Counted from the first letter of the stretch, positions 16,638 to 25,727 are shown. The stretch: DNA of 64,000 nucleotides from Microvirga arabica (GCF_016811235.1 NZ_JAFBID010000004.1:1-64000); one strand, 5' to 3'. Numbers and translations: made by a program. The notes: generated by a model not told the origin, from the letters alone.

Positions 16638-16952
16638 GACAGATCAACCCTCCTGAACGGTTCCAAACCCATCGGCAAAATGCCACTCGGGACGATGATC
16701 TTCAATGGGCTGAAACGTGGCTCTTCAAAGGGGCGGCCGCTCGAAACTCGATCCGTAAGCACTACAGCGCTATGTTGAGATTTGCCAGAGGAGCCTAAGG
16801 CCATCAGTGGTTCCGACCTGGTTCACGCGTTAGCGCTTCTTTAGTGCGTTCAGGGCGGCTGAGACGTGCGCCACGAAACGGGGGAGGCCTGGGTCATCTG
16901 CTACTCTGTGCTTCAAGGCAATCCGGTTTGCACAGTCAGCCGAGGACGCAGG

Positions 16953-17222
16953 CTACCCAGTCTCACACAGTGCCTCAAGACTCGCAGCGGTCTTATTGAG
17001 ACGAGCCAATTGATACCGAAGCTGAGCCTCTTGTCTGGTGCGCTTCCGCTCGGCCCTGACAACCAGTAGTTCCTTCTGCGCCGAGCCATAGCGCGCGATC
17101 ACCTCGCCGATCACGGCAACCTGCTTCCTTGTAGTCCCGATCCTGAGTTTCAACTCCCCGATCTCGCTGAGCCGTTCCGCGCGCTTTTGTTTCGGCTCCT
17201 CCTCAACGTTCACTTTGTCCAA
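16953..17222 (-). CDS. Small charged coiled-coil hypothetical protein
   Basis: An 89-residue protein rich in Lys, Arg, Glu and Leu (EEEPKQKRAERLSEIGELKL; ERKRTRQEAQLRYQLARLNK), predicted to be almost entirely helical and able to form a coiled coil. No family is recognised and no conserved neighbour fixes a role. The codon pattern is plausible but the flanks are degenerate DNA, so it may be a leftover part of a longer gene. The 300-bp gap before it (16638-16952) shows nothing else. Confidence 0.4.
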   Translation of the reverse strand: MDKVNVEEEPKQKRAERLSEIGELKLRIGTTRKQVAVIGEVIARYGSAQKELLVVRAERKRTRQEAQLRYQLARLNKTAASLEALCETG

Positions 17223-18604
17223 CGCCAGAAATGGTGTCGGAGACGACCCAACGGGCAGGATCAGGTCTGGTGGTTTTTGCTACCGAATGCCAGTTTTGAT
17301 CAGTCGTGATCAGGCTGGACAAGCTGAGTCTGAGTTGAGGAGCATGGTCCTTGGCTACCACCAATCTCGACGTCCGCTGAACGACGCAGCTTCCCATAGA
17401 ACACGCCTGCGATTCACTCGTTGCTTGTGTGGAAGCATTGATGTCAGGCGTAGGAGCTAGCTTGAGGAAGCTCCAGTGAGCCGTAAACCTTAGGGACACG
17501 GGCCGAAGAGGCCACTGCCGGCCATCGATGAACGTTCTATATCCTAATGATTTTCACGGAAGTCTTGCAACGGATTTGCCTGAGCGTAGAGAAAAGCCGG
17601 CGATCATCTCAGGTCGATGCTGCAGGCGGCTGAACTCGCGGCGCGTCAACCGGCGGGGATCTGCGGCTGATCCAGGCAATACCGTCTCTATGGCTCGCTC
17701 AAAGAACGCATTGCACCGCTCCTCCGTATTAGGCCCGGATGCATAGACTGGCAGGCAGGTCACGGCAGCTCCCTGCGGATGGTCCATGCTGTAGGTAATG
17801 GGTCGTGATCGATGCGCGTTGAGCCGATCCGAGGCCGCCAGCAAGGGCATGCCTATCCGTCTCCGTAAAGAGTGCAGAGCCGAGCCAACAGAATCGCTGA
17901 GATGCACGTGCGGAAGTGACGAACATAAAGGCTTCCATACGGCGAGATCGCTGCGATGCTCGACACCTCGCGTCGCTTGCCTACCCGCTGGAACACCGGA
18001 GTGATCCCGCTGCACCTTTCTCGAGTGCCGCCCATCGCGCTCCTGAATCGTTGTGGTAAGGCGCAACACGCCAAAGGCGTGCGCTTTGAGAGACCGCTCC
18101 AGGTAGTGCGGTGATAGCGCGCCCAAACTTCCGCTCGATCAGGGCTGCGAGGCCGTCGAAGGGCTCGCGCTCCGTGGCAGAGCCGGCTGCCATGGTACCC
18201 CGACCCAGGTGCGGCCCGCCGAGCCCAAGCCTTCTCATCAAGGCGGGGCGATGGTCCCGGAGTGGGCCGATCCTCCAGGCTGCGGGGTCCTCCTGGACCA
18301 GGCTAACGACCTACCGGCAGACCCTGGTGCGACTGCCCCTAGCTGCAGGGCGATCCCATTTCGGGGGAGCTGTTCCTCGAGCAGCAGCCTCGCCGCCAAA
18401 TGGAGCTCCTCCATCTGTTGCGGGGTCAAATGCATCGCTCGCCAGATGACTCATTCATAGTTGGGTCCTTTATATGGCTACGCACATGCTAGGAGACAGC
18501 GGCAATGACGGGACCTTCTTTCATACTTCGATCATAGCCGAAGCAATACTGACCCTCAATTAGGTAGACAAGAATTCTAACGTGCCTCAGGAGGGCGCCC
18601 GAGC
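17223..18604. other. Degenerate 1.4-kb stretch, no intact gene recognised
   Basis: Short frames on the minus strand between 17554 and 18435 look like pieces of a decayed coding region. A 190-residue frame at 18126-17554 contains YSMDHPQGAAVTCLPVYASG and NTEERCNAFFERAIETVLPG, which read like protein but match no family I know. Neighbouring frames carry other protein-like pieces (IERKFGRAITALPG; MHLTPQQMEELHLAARLLLE). Multiple frameshifts would be needed to join them. A diverged copy of sequence at 27227-27253 occurs at 17267-17293. The last 150 bp (18455-18604) presumably hold the promoter of the next operon. Confidence 0.4.
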
Positions 18605-18934
18605 ATGATCACCTGCTTCATCCGCTACGAAATCGATCCCTTCAAAGTGGAGGCCTTCAACGAGTATGCCCGCAATTGGGGCCAGGCGATTCCCCGCTGC
18701 GGCGCCGACCTGATCGCCTATTATGCCCCGCACGAGGGCTCCAGCACATTGGCTTACGGCGTGTACACCATCAAAGACCTGGCCGCATACGAGGCCTATC
18801 GCGAGCGCCTGAGGAACGACCCTCAAGGCCGCGCCAATTATGAATTCGCCAAGCGCGAGCAGTTCATCCGCCGGGAGGGCCGGGTCTTCCTGCGGCTCGC
18901 ATCGGCGCCCCATGCGGAGCTGATCAAGCCATGA
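18605..18934 (+). CDS. NIPSNAP-family protein
   Basis: A 109-residue protein with the ferredoxin-like NIPSNAP pattern: CFIRYEIDPFKVEAFNEYAR at the start, AYYAPHEGSSTLAYGVYTI in the middle and FLRLASAPHAELIKP at the end. Bacterial members are small dimeric alpha-beta barrel proteins of unsettled function, often beside monooxygenases. AGGAGGGCGCC precedes the ATG. Its stop overlaps the start of the next gene (ATGA), showing translational coupling. Confidence 0.85.
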   Translation: MITCFIRYEIDPFKVEAFNEYARNWGQAIPRCGADLIAYYAPHEGSSTLAYGVYTIKDLAAYEAYRERLRNDPQGRANYEFAKREQFIRREGRVFLRLASAPHAELIKP

Positions 18935-19305
18935 TCGCGGTGATCTTCGAGGTCTGGCCCGACGGGGATGTGGGCAAGCGGGATTATCTCGGCCTCGCGG
19001 CGGCGCTGCGCTCCGACCTCATGGCCATGGATGGCTTCATCTCCGTCGAGCGCTTCCAGAGCCTCACCGAGCCGGGAAAGCTCCTGTCCCTGTCGTTCTG
19101 GCGCGACGAGGAGGCGGTGCGGCAGTGGCGCAATCGTCCCGGGCATCGAATGACCCAGGCAAAGGGACGCAACGGTGTGTTCGACAACTATCGTCTGCGG
19201 ATAGCTAGTGTCGTCCGCGACTACGGTCTGCACGACCGCGACCAGGCTCCAGCTGACAGCCGCGATGCTCATGGAAGGACCGGCAATGACATCGATGGTC
19301 ATTGA
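18931..19305 (+). CDS. Antibiotic-biosynthesis-monooxygenase-like protein
   Basis: A 124-residue protein of the ABM fold. IAVIFEVWPDGDVGKRDYLG, FISVERFQSLTEPGKLLSLS and FWRDEEAVRQWRNRPGHRM are the three typical segments, the last being the conserved W-x-N-x-x-x-H helix. Members oxidise quinone-like aromatics without cofactor or degrade haem. It overlaps the NIPSNAP gene by 4 bases and the EamA gene by 20, so the three form one operon. The last 30 residues overlap the next gene's ribosome site and look less conserved. Confidence 0.82.
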   Translation: MIAVIFEVWPDGDVGKRDYLGLAAALRSDLMAMDGFISVERFQSLTEPGKLLSLSFWRDEEAVRQWRNRPGHRMTQAKGRNGVFDNYRLRIASVVRDYGLHDRDQAPADSRDAHGRTGNDIDGH

Positions 19306-20239
19306 TCCAAAAGTTGATCGCCGGCGCTATCTTACCGGGGCGCTGTTCGGCCTTGCTGCCGTGAGCATCTGGGCGGGCTGGATGCCGGTCACGCGCCTGA
19401 GCGTGACTACCTCGCTGACGCCGTACGACCTCGCCATGCTGCGGTTCGGCACGGCAGGGCTCCTGCTTCTTCCCGTGTTGATCCGCCATGGTTTGGCCCT
19501 CGAGCGCCTGAGATGGTGGCAGCTTCTGATCATGATCGCAGGGGCAGGAGCTCCGTACTCGCTGGTGGCTGCAAGTGGCCTTAGCTTCGCTCCGGCCGCC
19601 GATGCCGGAGTCCTCACCCCGGGTGTCATGCCGCTGTTCGTGGCCATGCTCGCGTCCCTGGTGCTGCGGGAGAGGATTGCATCGCAGCGAAAGGCCGGCT
19701 ATGGCCTCATCTGTGTCGGGGTGCTCGCGATTGCGGGCCTCACGGCGTTCCTGCCGGGTCAGCAGCGGAGCTTGGGGCATCTGCTGTTCCTCACCGCTGC
19801 CTTTATGTGGGCGTGCTACACGATCATCCTTCGCAAGGCGGCCCTGGCGCCGCTCCACGCCGCTTCCATCGTAGCGGTCGGATCAGCCGTGGGATTCACT
19901 CCGATTTACCTGACAATCCACGGCCTGCACTTCATGCAGGCTCCCATAGAAGATATTGCTTTCCAGATGGTGTTCCAAGGTATTGTGGCGACAATCCTCT
20001 CACTCTACCTGTTCGGCAAAGCGATAACAATCCTTGGTGCATCGGCGGGGGCGGCATTCGGGGCACTCGTTCCGGCGATGGCGGCACTGCTGGCGATCTT
20101 CATTCTGGAGGAGACGCCGTCCCCGAGCGACTGGGCTGGCATTCTGGCCGTGTCCCTAGGCGTGTATCTCGCCAGTGGCGCCCCCCTGTGGCGGCCAGTT
20201 CGGAGGGCTCCTCCCGCTGGTGCCGCGGAAAGGACATGA
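19286..20239 (+). CDS. EamA-family (DMT) transporter
   Basis: A 317-residue inner-membrane protein with ten predicted helices in two EamA repeats, from GALFGLAAVSIWAGWMPVTR to DWAGILAVSLGVYLASGAPL. Drug/metabolite transporters of this type export amino acids, purines or other metabolites; the substrate here is unknown. The ATG at 19286 is chosen because GGAAGGAC lies 6 bp upstream; longer frames from 19208 lack a ribosome site and overlap the previous gene more. It is the third gene of the NIPSNAP/ABM operon and may export a product related to those enzymes. Confidence 0.88.
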   Translation: MTSMVIDPKVDRRRYLTGALFGLAAVSIWAGWMPVTRLSVTTSLTPYDLAMLRFGTAGLLLLPVLIRHGLALERLRWWQLLIMIAGAGAPYSLVAASGLSFAPAADAGVLTPGVMPLFVAMLASLVLRERIASQRKAGYGLICVGVLAIAGLTAFLPGQQRSLGHLLFLTAAFMWACYTIILRKAALAPLHAASIVAVGSAVGFTPIYLTIHGLHFMQAPIEDIAFQMVFQGIVATILSLYLFGKAITILGASAGAAFGALVPAMAALLAIFILEETPSPSDWAGILAVSLGVYLASGAPLWRPVRRAPPAGAAERT

Positions 20240-20441
20240 CTCTCCCTATCGCAGGTGAATGCACAGTCCTCATCGGCAGCAGCATGATAATTTTGCACGA
20301 CCGAGACATCTCCGGCCCTCTCCATGATGTCTCCATTCGGGCTTGCGCACCAGTTATCGGAATGCACTGTCGAGCAAATGGAGATAGCACAATTGGCCGC
20401 AGGGTGCGGGAGCACTGCTGGGTGGGCGACCGGGCGATGCT

Positions 20442-21182
20442 TCAGCCCATCAGATTTGCGAGCACCATCTGGGCAAACGCTTCCGGCGCTTCGAGCATCA
20501 TGAGGTGACCCGTATCAGGCATGTCAGTGTTGCTTGCAGCCCTTTGAACAACCCAATCGGGCACGTTCCAACCCCTCCGCGCGCGGGCGCCGGCAATCAA
20601 ATGAATGGGCAATCCCGCCGCCAGCAGCTTACCCACACCGCCGAGGTATGCCGGTGCGCCCGTCGCGGCGACCACAGCGCGGGCTTGGGTGCGGAGTGTC
20701 GAAGCGGGCTGGTTGTCGAGCCAGGCCGTTGCCGTCGCAATTGCCCAAGGCGTTGGCGGCACACCCGACCGGGCAAGCCAAGCCGCGACATCGGCGTGGA
20801 AATCGCTGACCTCCGCTTCGACCTCGGAGATAGTCTGAGTTGAGATCTTTTGCGACCAGAACGCATCACGGAGTGTGAAATTTCCCTCCACGCTTGTGAG
20901 CGAACGTACCAGCCCCGGATTGTGGTGGGCAAACAGCACCGCCACGGCGCCGCCGACCGAGTGGCCGACCACGTGCACCGGCTCGTCGACGCGCTCACGC
21001 AGCCAGGCCGCCACGTGGCCGGCCTGATCGTCCAGCGTCCAGGTCGCCGGAGCATTGTTGCGGTGTGCGCCATAGCCGAGGAGGTCTGGCGCGAGCACCC
21101 CTGTGTCGCCGAAGGCCTCGAGGATCCTCGGATCACTCAGTGATCCGAACAGGCCGTGAATCAGCAGGACAGGTGCCATCAT
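20442..21182 (-). CDS. Alpha/beta-hydrolase
   Basis: A 246-residue alpha/beta-hydrolase: oxyanion region PVLLIHGLFGSLSDPR, nucleophile elbow VVGHSVGGAVAV (Ser), lid region about 115-170, and the final His in MPDTGHLMMLEAPEAF. Length is normal for esterase/haloperoxidase-like members; the natural substrate is unknown. Its start overlaps the stop of the DinB-like gene by 4 bases (ATGA), so the two are translated together. The 200-bp gap to the EamA gene (20240-20441) separates convergent genes and shows no feature I can name. Confidence 0.87.
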   Translation of the reverse strand: MMAPVLLIHGLFGSLSDPRILEAFGDTGVLAPDLLGYGAHRNNAPATWTLDDQAGHVAAWLRERVDEPVHVVGHSVGGAVAVLFAHHNPGLVRSLTSVEGNFTLRDAFWSQKISTQTISEVEAEVSDFHADVAAWLARSGVPPTPWAIATATAWLDNQPASTLRTQARAVVAATGAPAYLGGVGKLLAAGLPIHLIAGARARRGWNVPDWVVQRAASNTDMPDTGHLMMLEAPEAFAQMVLANLMG

Positions 21183-21976
21183 TCCATCTCCATTTCCAAG
21201 CCGCCCATCTCGGCGGCGAGTTCGTTCATCTCCTGGACGTGCGTCCGGTCATGTCGGTGAATCTCCTCGACAAGCTCGAGAAGCGTCACGCGGCGGACAC
21301 CGTCGCGCAGGCCCGTGCGTTGCCGCTGCACGGGCGACGTTTTCTCCAGCAGGCGGAGAAGCGCCGCACGGGCACGGCCGAGGGCGGCCAGCGCCGCTTC
21401 AGGGTTCTGGGTGGCGTAGCCGCGTTCGGTCGCCATCGCGAGACCATCTACGGAGGGGAGCTCCGGCAGATCCTCTGCAAGCACCAGCCTCACGCGCTCG
21501 GCATAGACAGCGTCGAGGTCGCGGAGGTGACAGAGGTACTCGACTGCGGACAGGCCCGTGCCTACCGGGCGGTCGCGACGCCGCGCGAACCGAACAGCCG
21601 CGAAGCGCCTCCCAATCTCATCTGGGAGGGCGCGCAGCGCTGCGAGCAGTTCGGGAAATGGCAGGCGCCGGGGCAGCGGTGTCCATATAGCGCCGTAGGT
21701 GAACAGGTCGCCAGGGACGCGGCCGCGGGGGCGGAGTACGTCATGATGGTGGAGCCGCATTACCTCCGCGACGGCGGCGCCGCAGAACTGACGCGCGGCC
21801 TGATTGCCGGCTATCTCCGGGAAATGCGTTTGGAGATCATGCACGATGGCGGCGATCGCCGGCACGCCCACGCGCGACAGGGCTGCGTACTCAAGGTAGC
21901 GCTCGGGGGCGTTCGCCAGCGCTTCAAGCTGCTGCCCGAGGGGTGTTGCACGAAACTCGTCGAAGCGCGAATGCAT
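21179..21976 (-). CDS. DinB-like protein with extra N-terminal domain
   Basis: A 265-residue protein. The C-terminal part, from about residue 115, resembles the DinB/maleylpyruvate-isomerase four-helix fold: LSAVEYLCHLRDLDAVYAER carries the first metal-site His, and TLLELVEEIHRHDRTHVQEM carries two more His in the usual H-x3-H arrangement. The first 110 residues (FDEFRATPLGQQLEALANAP, then EVMRLHHHDVLRPRGRVPGD) are not recognised. Members use mycothiol, bacillithiol or glutathione, or are hydrolases. It is coupled to the hydrolase gene downstream. The start at 21976 has only a weak ribosome site. Confidence 0.7.
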   Translation of the reverse strand: MHSRFDEFRATPLGQQLEALANAPERYLEYAALSRVGVPAIAAIVHDLQTHFPEIAGNQAARQFCGAAVAEVMRLHHHDVLRPRGRVPGDLFTYGAIWTPLPRRLPFPELLAALRALPDEIGRRFAAVRFARRRDRPVGTGLSAVEYLCHLRDLDAVYAERVRLVLAEDLPELPSVDGLAMATERGYATQNPEAALAALGRARAALLRLLEKTSPVQRQRTGLRDGVRRVTLLELVEEIHRHDRTHVQEMNELAAEMGGLEMEME

Positions 21977-22524
21977 CTAACAGATCAGAGCGTAATGTCG
22001 CGGAATGTGCTATTACACCCATACACGGATTGCACCCCCCCTGCTCTTCCCGACAGTATGATAGCAACTGCCAGAAGGGTGGCTTCAGATCTTCTCTGCT
22101 GATCCCTGTCCTTTGCGAACACTAACTGTTCACTGTATGAGCGGACATTCAACATAGCTCCGGGGTGTAAAAGGAACGATCTTTCCGCATACGGTCGGAT
22201 CAGAGCTGTCATATCCGGGGCAAGCTTCACCTCTTCGCTCAGCAACCTTATTGTCTGAGAGGAACTCATCTCGGGTATCCTACGAGGATTGCCGGCTCCG
22301 AACCAACATGTCGCGGCCTCAGCGCCGGATCGTCCCGTCAACCGCGATAATCTATGCCGGAACTAGATCTGCTCAGCTAGGCAGATACTTAAAAGAAAGT
22401 GCCGGTAGAGCCAAGCATTACGAGCGATAGTTAGCGTGCCTGTAGAACCACGGCGAGTCACACTACTGTGTACGCTGACAGACGAAGATCAAGAGTGGGT
22501 GGGGAAGCTCCATAGGCGTGCCAC
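21977..22524. other. Intergenic region with one doubtful frame
   Basis: This 548-bp gap separates the divergent DinB-like gene and cyd cluster. A minus-strand frame (22341-21985, 118 codons) contains RLLSEEVKLAPDMTALIRPY but has no ribosome site, no known family and ends in unconvincing sequence; I do not call it a gene. The right end leads into the FNR-like box of the cyd operon. Confidence 0.4.
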
Positions 22525-22538
22525 TTGACGTAGATCAA
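22525..22538 (+). promoter_or_regulatory. FNR/FixK-like box upstream of the bd-oxidase cluster
   Basis: TTGACGTAGATCAA matches TTGAT-N4-ATCAA at 9 of 10 fixed positions, 44 bp before the start codon of the regulator gene that heads the oxidase cluster. Low-oxygen induction of bd-type oxidases by FNR/FixK proteins is well established; use of this site is inferred. Confidence 0.65.
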
Positions 22539-22582
22539 TCCGTGCCGATATTTCAGTAAATTCTGAAAGTTCAGGAGATCCC

Positions 22583-23167
22583 GTGAACCTCCCTCCCCTC
22601 GTCCAGACCTTCGTGCTTCACTTCGGCGAAATGGGCTCTCGCTGGGGCATCAACCGCACCGTCGGTCAGATCTATGCACTGCTCTACCTGTCCAAGGAGC
22701 CACTGAACGCCGAGGACATCGTGGAGCGGCTTGGCGTCTCCCGCTCCAACGTGAGCATGGGCCTCAAGGAGCTGCAGGCGTGGAACCTGGTGCGGCTCCA
22801 GCACAAGCCTGGTGACCGGCGCGACTACTTCTCGACGCCCGACGACATCTGGCAGATTGTCCGCACACTCGTCGAGGAGCGCAAAAAGCGGGAGATCGAC
22901 CCGACCATGACGCTCCTGCGCGAGGTGCTCATGCAGGAGCCCGCCAGCGCCGAGGAGCGCCATGCGCAGGAGCGCATGCGGGAGATGCACGATCTCTTTG
23001 AGCTTCTCACCGGTTGGTATGCCGACGTGCAGCGCCTCGATACCGAACGCCTCGTCCAACTCCTGACGCTCGGCTCGAAGGTGCAGAAGATCCTGGAGAT
23101 GAAGGATCGCCTCTTCGTCGTGCCAGGATCGAAGAAGAGCCGCCGCGACGATCCCAAGGAGAAGTAG
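22583..23167 (+). CDS. GbsR/MarR-like winged-helix regulator
   Basis: A 194-residue protein. Residues about 15-95 form a winged helix of the GbsR type (GINRTVGQIYALLYLSKEPL, EDIVERLGVSRSNVSMGLKE, LQHKPGDRRDYFSTPDDIW); the C-terminal 90 residues are helical and rich in charge. It ends 2 bp before the cydA-type gene, so it is co-transcribed with the oxidase and probably controls it. Similar regulator-oxidase pairs occur in other Hyphomicrobiales (known pattern). The signal it senses is unknown. Confidence 0.87.
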   Translation: MNLPPLVQTFVLHFGEMGSRWGINRTVGQIYALLYLSKEPLNAEDIVERLGVSRSNVSMGLKELQAWNLVRLQHKPGDRRDYFSTPDDIWQIVRTLVEERKKREIDPTMTLLREVLMQEPASAEERHAQERMREMHDLFELLTGWYADVQRLDTERLVQLLTLGSKVQKILEMKDRLFVVPGSKKSRRDDPKEK

Positions 23168-23169
23168 AA

Positions 23170-24594
23170 ATGTTCGACCAGTTCGACGCGCTCCTCCTGG
23201 CGCGCTTCCAGTTCGCGTTTACGGTCTCGTTCCACTTCATCTTCCCCTCGTTCTCCATTGGGCTTGCGAGCTATCTCGCTGTGCTGGAGGGGCTGTGGCT
23301 GTGGACCGGGCGTGAGGTCTACCTCAACCTGTTCAAGTACTGGCTCAAGATCTTCGCCCTGGCGTTCGCCATGGGCGTGGTCTCGGGCATCGTCATGTCC
23401 TACCAGTTCGGCACCAACTGGGCGGTGTTCTCCGACAAGGCCGGGCCGGTGATTGGGCCGCTGATGGCCTATGAGGTCATGACCGCCTTCTTCCTGGAGG
23501 CGGGGTTCCTCGGCATCATGCTGTTCGGCATGGGACGCGTCGGCCGCAAGCTGCACTTCGCCGCGACCCTTGCGGTCGCCATAGGCACCTTCATCTCGGC
23601 CTTCTGGATCCTCTCCGCCAACTCATGGATGCAGACGCCGGTCGGCTACACGATCAACGAGGCCGGGCAGTTCGTGCCACAGGATTGGTGGGCTATCATC
23701 TTCAACCCGTCCTTCCCCTACCGCCTCGTCCACACGGTCATGGCAGCCTACCTCACGACCGCCCTCGTCGTTGGCGGCGTCGGCGCCTGGCATCTGCTGC
23801 GCGAGCGCGCCAACATGGGCGCCCGGGTGATGTTCTCGATGGCCATGGGCATGGTGGGTGTTGTCGCCCCGCTCCAGATATTTGCAGGCGACATGCACGG
23901 CCTCAACACGCTTGAGCACCAACCCGCCAAGGTCATGGCGATGGAGGGGCATTTCGAGAGCCACCCGGACGGCGCACCGCTGATCCTGTTCGGCATCCCC
24001 GACCAGGAGGCAGGCACGGTGCGCAACGCCGTCGCAATCCCGAAGGCATCCTCGCTCATCCTCAAGCACGATCTGAACGCGCCCATGAACGGACTCGACA
24101 CGGTCGGCCGTGCCAACTGGCCCTACGTGCCCGTGGTTTTCTGGTCCTTCCGCATCATGGTGGGCCTGGGCTTCGCGATGCTGGCTCTTGGCTTGCTCAG
24201 CCTGTGGGCGCGCTTCCGCGGCCGGCTCTACGACTGGCGCCCGCTGCACTGGCTCGCGCTGGCCATGGGTCCTGCGGGCTTTGTGGCGGTGATCGCCGGA
24301 TGGGTCACCACCGAGGTCGGGCGGCAGCCCTTCACCGTCTACGGCCTGCTCAGGACGGCACAGTCGGCCTCGCCGCTCGAAGCCCCGGCTGTCGCCGCGT
24401 CGCTGCTGACCTTCATCGTCGTCTACTTCATCGTGTTCGGCGCGGGCACTGGATACATCCTCAAGCTGATGGGCAAGGCCCCGCATCCGGGCGAGACCGG
24501 GCCCGAGGCCGGCCCCGACCATCCCATCCGCACCGCCGGCATCACCCCGGCCCCTTCAGTCAACCCGGCCCGCACCCTCGGCGCGGAGGTGTAA
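23170..24594 (+). CDS. cydA: Cytochrome bd-type quinol oxidase subunit I, cyanide-insensitive form
   Basis: A 474-residue inner-membrane subunit that binds haems and oxidises quinol, reducing O2 to water. Haem-ligand His sits in FTVSFHFIFPSFSIG near the N-terminus and another in PYRLVHTVMAAYLTTALV; GRQPFTVYGLLRTAQ is the well-conserved C-terminal segment. The quinol (Q) loop is short, the feature of the CioA/CIO subgroup. The ATG at 23170 lies 2 bp after the regulator gene and starts the conserved MFDQFDALLLARFQFA. The last 35 residues are a hydrophilic tail. It pairs with the next gene; the name cioA would be equally apt. Confidence 0.93.
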   Translation: MFDQFDALLLARFQFAFTVSFHFIFPSFSIGLASYLAVLEGLWLWTGREVYLNLFKYWLKIFALAFAMGVVSGIVMSYQFGTNWAVFSDKAGPVIGPLMAYEVMTAFFLEAGFLGIMLFGMGRVGRKLHFAATLAVAIGTFISAFWILSANSWMQTPVGYTINEAGQFVPQDWWAIIFNPSFPYRLVHTVMAAYLTTALVVGGVGAWHLLRERANMGARVMFSMAMGMVGVVAPLQIFAGDMHGLNTLEHQPAKVMAMEGHFESHPDGAPLILFGIPDQEAGTVRNAVAIPKASSLILKHDLNAPMNGLDTVGRANWPYVPVVFWSFRIMVGLGFAMLALGLLSLWARFRGRLYDWRPLHWLALAMGPAGFVAVIAGWVTTEVGRQPFTVYGLLRTAQSASPLEAPAVAASLLTFIVVYFIVFGAGTGYILKLMGKAPHPGETGPEAGPDHPIRTAGITPAPSVNPARTLGAEV

Positions 24595-24597
24595 GCC

Positions 24598-25605
24598 ATG
24601 GCAACCCTCTTCGATCTCCCGACCCTCTGGGCCTTCGTCATCGCGTTTGCGGTCTTCGCCTACGTGGTGATGGACGGCTTCGACCTCGGCATCGGCATCC
24701 TGTTCCCGTTCTTCCAGCCGGGACCCGAGCGCGACAGCGCCATGAACTCGGTCGCGCCCGTCTGGGACGGCAACGAGACTTGGCTCGTGCTCGGCGGCGG
24801 CGGCCTGATGGCAGCCTTCCCGCTCGCTTACGCGATCATCCTGCCCGCGCTCTACGCGCCGATCATCGCCATGGTGCTGGCGCTGATCTTCCGCGGCGTC
24901 GCCTTCGAGTTCCGCTGGCGCGATCCCGGCCACCGTCGCTACTGGGACTTCGCCTTCACAACAGGCTCGATTGTCGCCACTCTGGCACAGGGCATCACGC
25001 TTGGCGCCCTGCTCCAGGGCATCGCGGTCGAGGGACGCTCCTACGCCGGCGGCTGGTGGGACTGGCTGACGCCGTTCAGCCTCCTGGTCGGGGCTAGCCT
25101 CGTGGTCGGCTATGCCCTGCTCGGCGCCACATGGCTGGTGATGAAGACGGAGGGCATGGTTCAGATCCACAGCTACCGCCTCGCCGGCAAGCTCGCCATT
25201 GGGCTGATCGCGTGCATCGGGCTGGTCAGCGCGGCGACGCCGTTCCTCAGCGGAGCCTATTATGAGCGCTGGTTCGCCTGGCCGCAGGTGCTGTTCACGG
25301 CCCAGGTACCGCTGCTGGTGGGCCTGTGCTCGGGAACGCTGCTGGTGAGCCTGGTGCGTCGCTGGGAGTACTGGCCGTTCCTGCTGACGTTGGGGTTGTT
25401 CGCCCTCTGCCTGCTCGGGCTCGGCGTCAGCATGTTCCCGTACGTGGTCCCGAACGCGGTCACCATCCACGAGGCTGCGGCACCGAACGTGAGCCTCCAG
25501 TTCATGCTGGTGGGCGCAAGCGTGCTGATCCCGATCATCCTTGCCTATACCGGGTACTCGTACTGGGTGTTCCGCGGCAAGACCGGACACGAGGGATATC
25601 ACTGA
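24598..25605 (+). CDS. cydB: Cytochrome bd-type quinol oxidase subunit II
   Basis: A 335-residue inner-membrane subunit with about nine helices. The typical opening LPTLWAFVIAFAVFAYVVMD, then GFDLGIGILFPFF and NSVAPVWDGNETWLVLGGGG, are the standard CydB/CioB signature. It starts 3 bp after cydA and its stop overlaps the start of a 40-residue subunit gene. Together they form the high-affinity, non-proton-pumping oxidase used at low oxygen or when the haem-copper oxidases are inhibited. Confidence 0.93.
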   Translation: MATLFDLPTLWAFVIAFAVFAYVVMDGFDLGIGILFPFFQPGPERDSAMNSVAPVWDGNETWLVLGGGGLMAAFPLAYAIILPALYAPIIAMVLALIFRGVAFEFRWRDPGHRRYWDFAFTTGSIVATLAQGITLGALLQGIAVEGRSYAGGWWDWLTPFSLLVGASLVVGYALLGATWLVMKTEGMVQIHSYRLAGKLAIGLIACIGLVSAATPFLSGAYYERWFAWPQVLFTAQVPLLVGLCSGTLLVSLVRRWEYWPFLLTLGLFALCLLGLGVSMFPYVVPNAVTIHEAAAPNVSLQFMLVGASVLIPIILAYTGYSYWVFRGKTGHEGYH

Positions 25606-25727
25606 TGACCAAAGATCTCGAACAGGGCTCCGCTGTCAGGCACTGGCTGTGGTTCGTTGGCCTCTGGTCCGCGGGCGTCGGCACGACGGGAGCAGTCAGC
25701 CTCGTCATCCGGTTCTGGCTAACATGA
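25605..25727 (+). CDS. Small bd-oxidase subunit (DUF2474/CydX-like)
   Basis: A 40-residue single-helix membrane protein, opening MTKDLEQGSAVRHWLWFVGL, with a membrane segment from about residue 14 to 37. Its ATG overlaps the cydB stop codon by one base. Tiny hydrophobic proteins placed directly after cydB are known bd-oxidase subunits that stabilise the haem site; this one has the W-x-W-F/L-x-G-L-W pattern of DUF2474 proteins. It is the last gene of the operon; an IS6 element begins 47 bp on. Confidence 0.75.
   Translation: MTKDLEQGSAVRHWLWFVGLWSAGVGTTGAVSLVIRFWLT

Noticed and set aside
21065..22102. Plus-strand open frame of 345 codons
   Set aside because: Antisense shadow of the hydrolase and DinB-like genes.
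21985..22341. 118-codon minus-strand frame
   Set aside because: Protein-like in its middle but without ribosome site, family or sensible ends; kept only as a remark in the intergenic entry.
24556..25602. Minus-strand open frame of 348 codons
   Set aside because: Antisense shadow of cydB.
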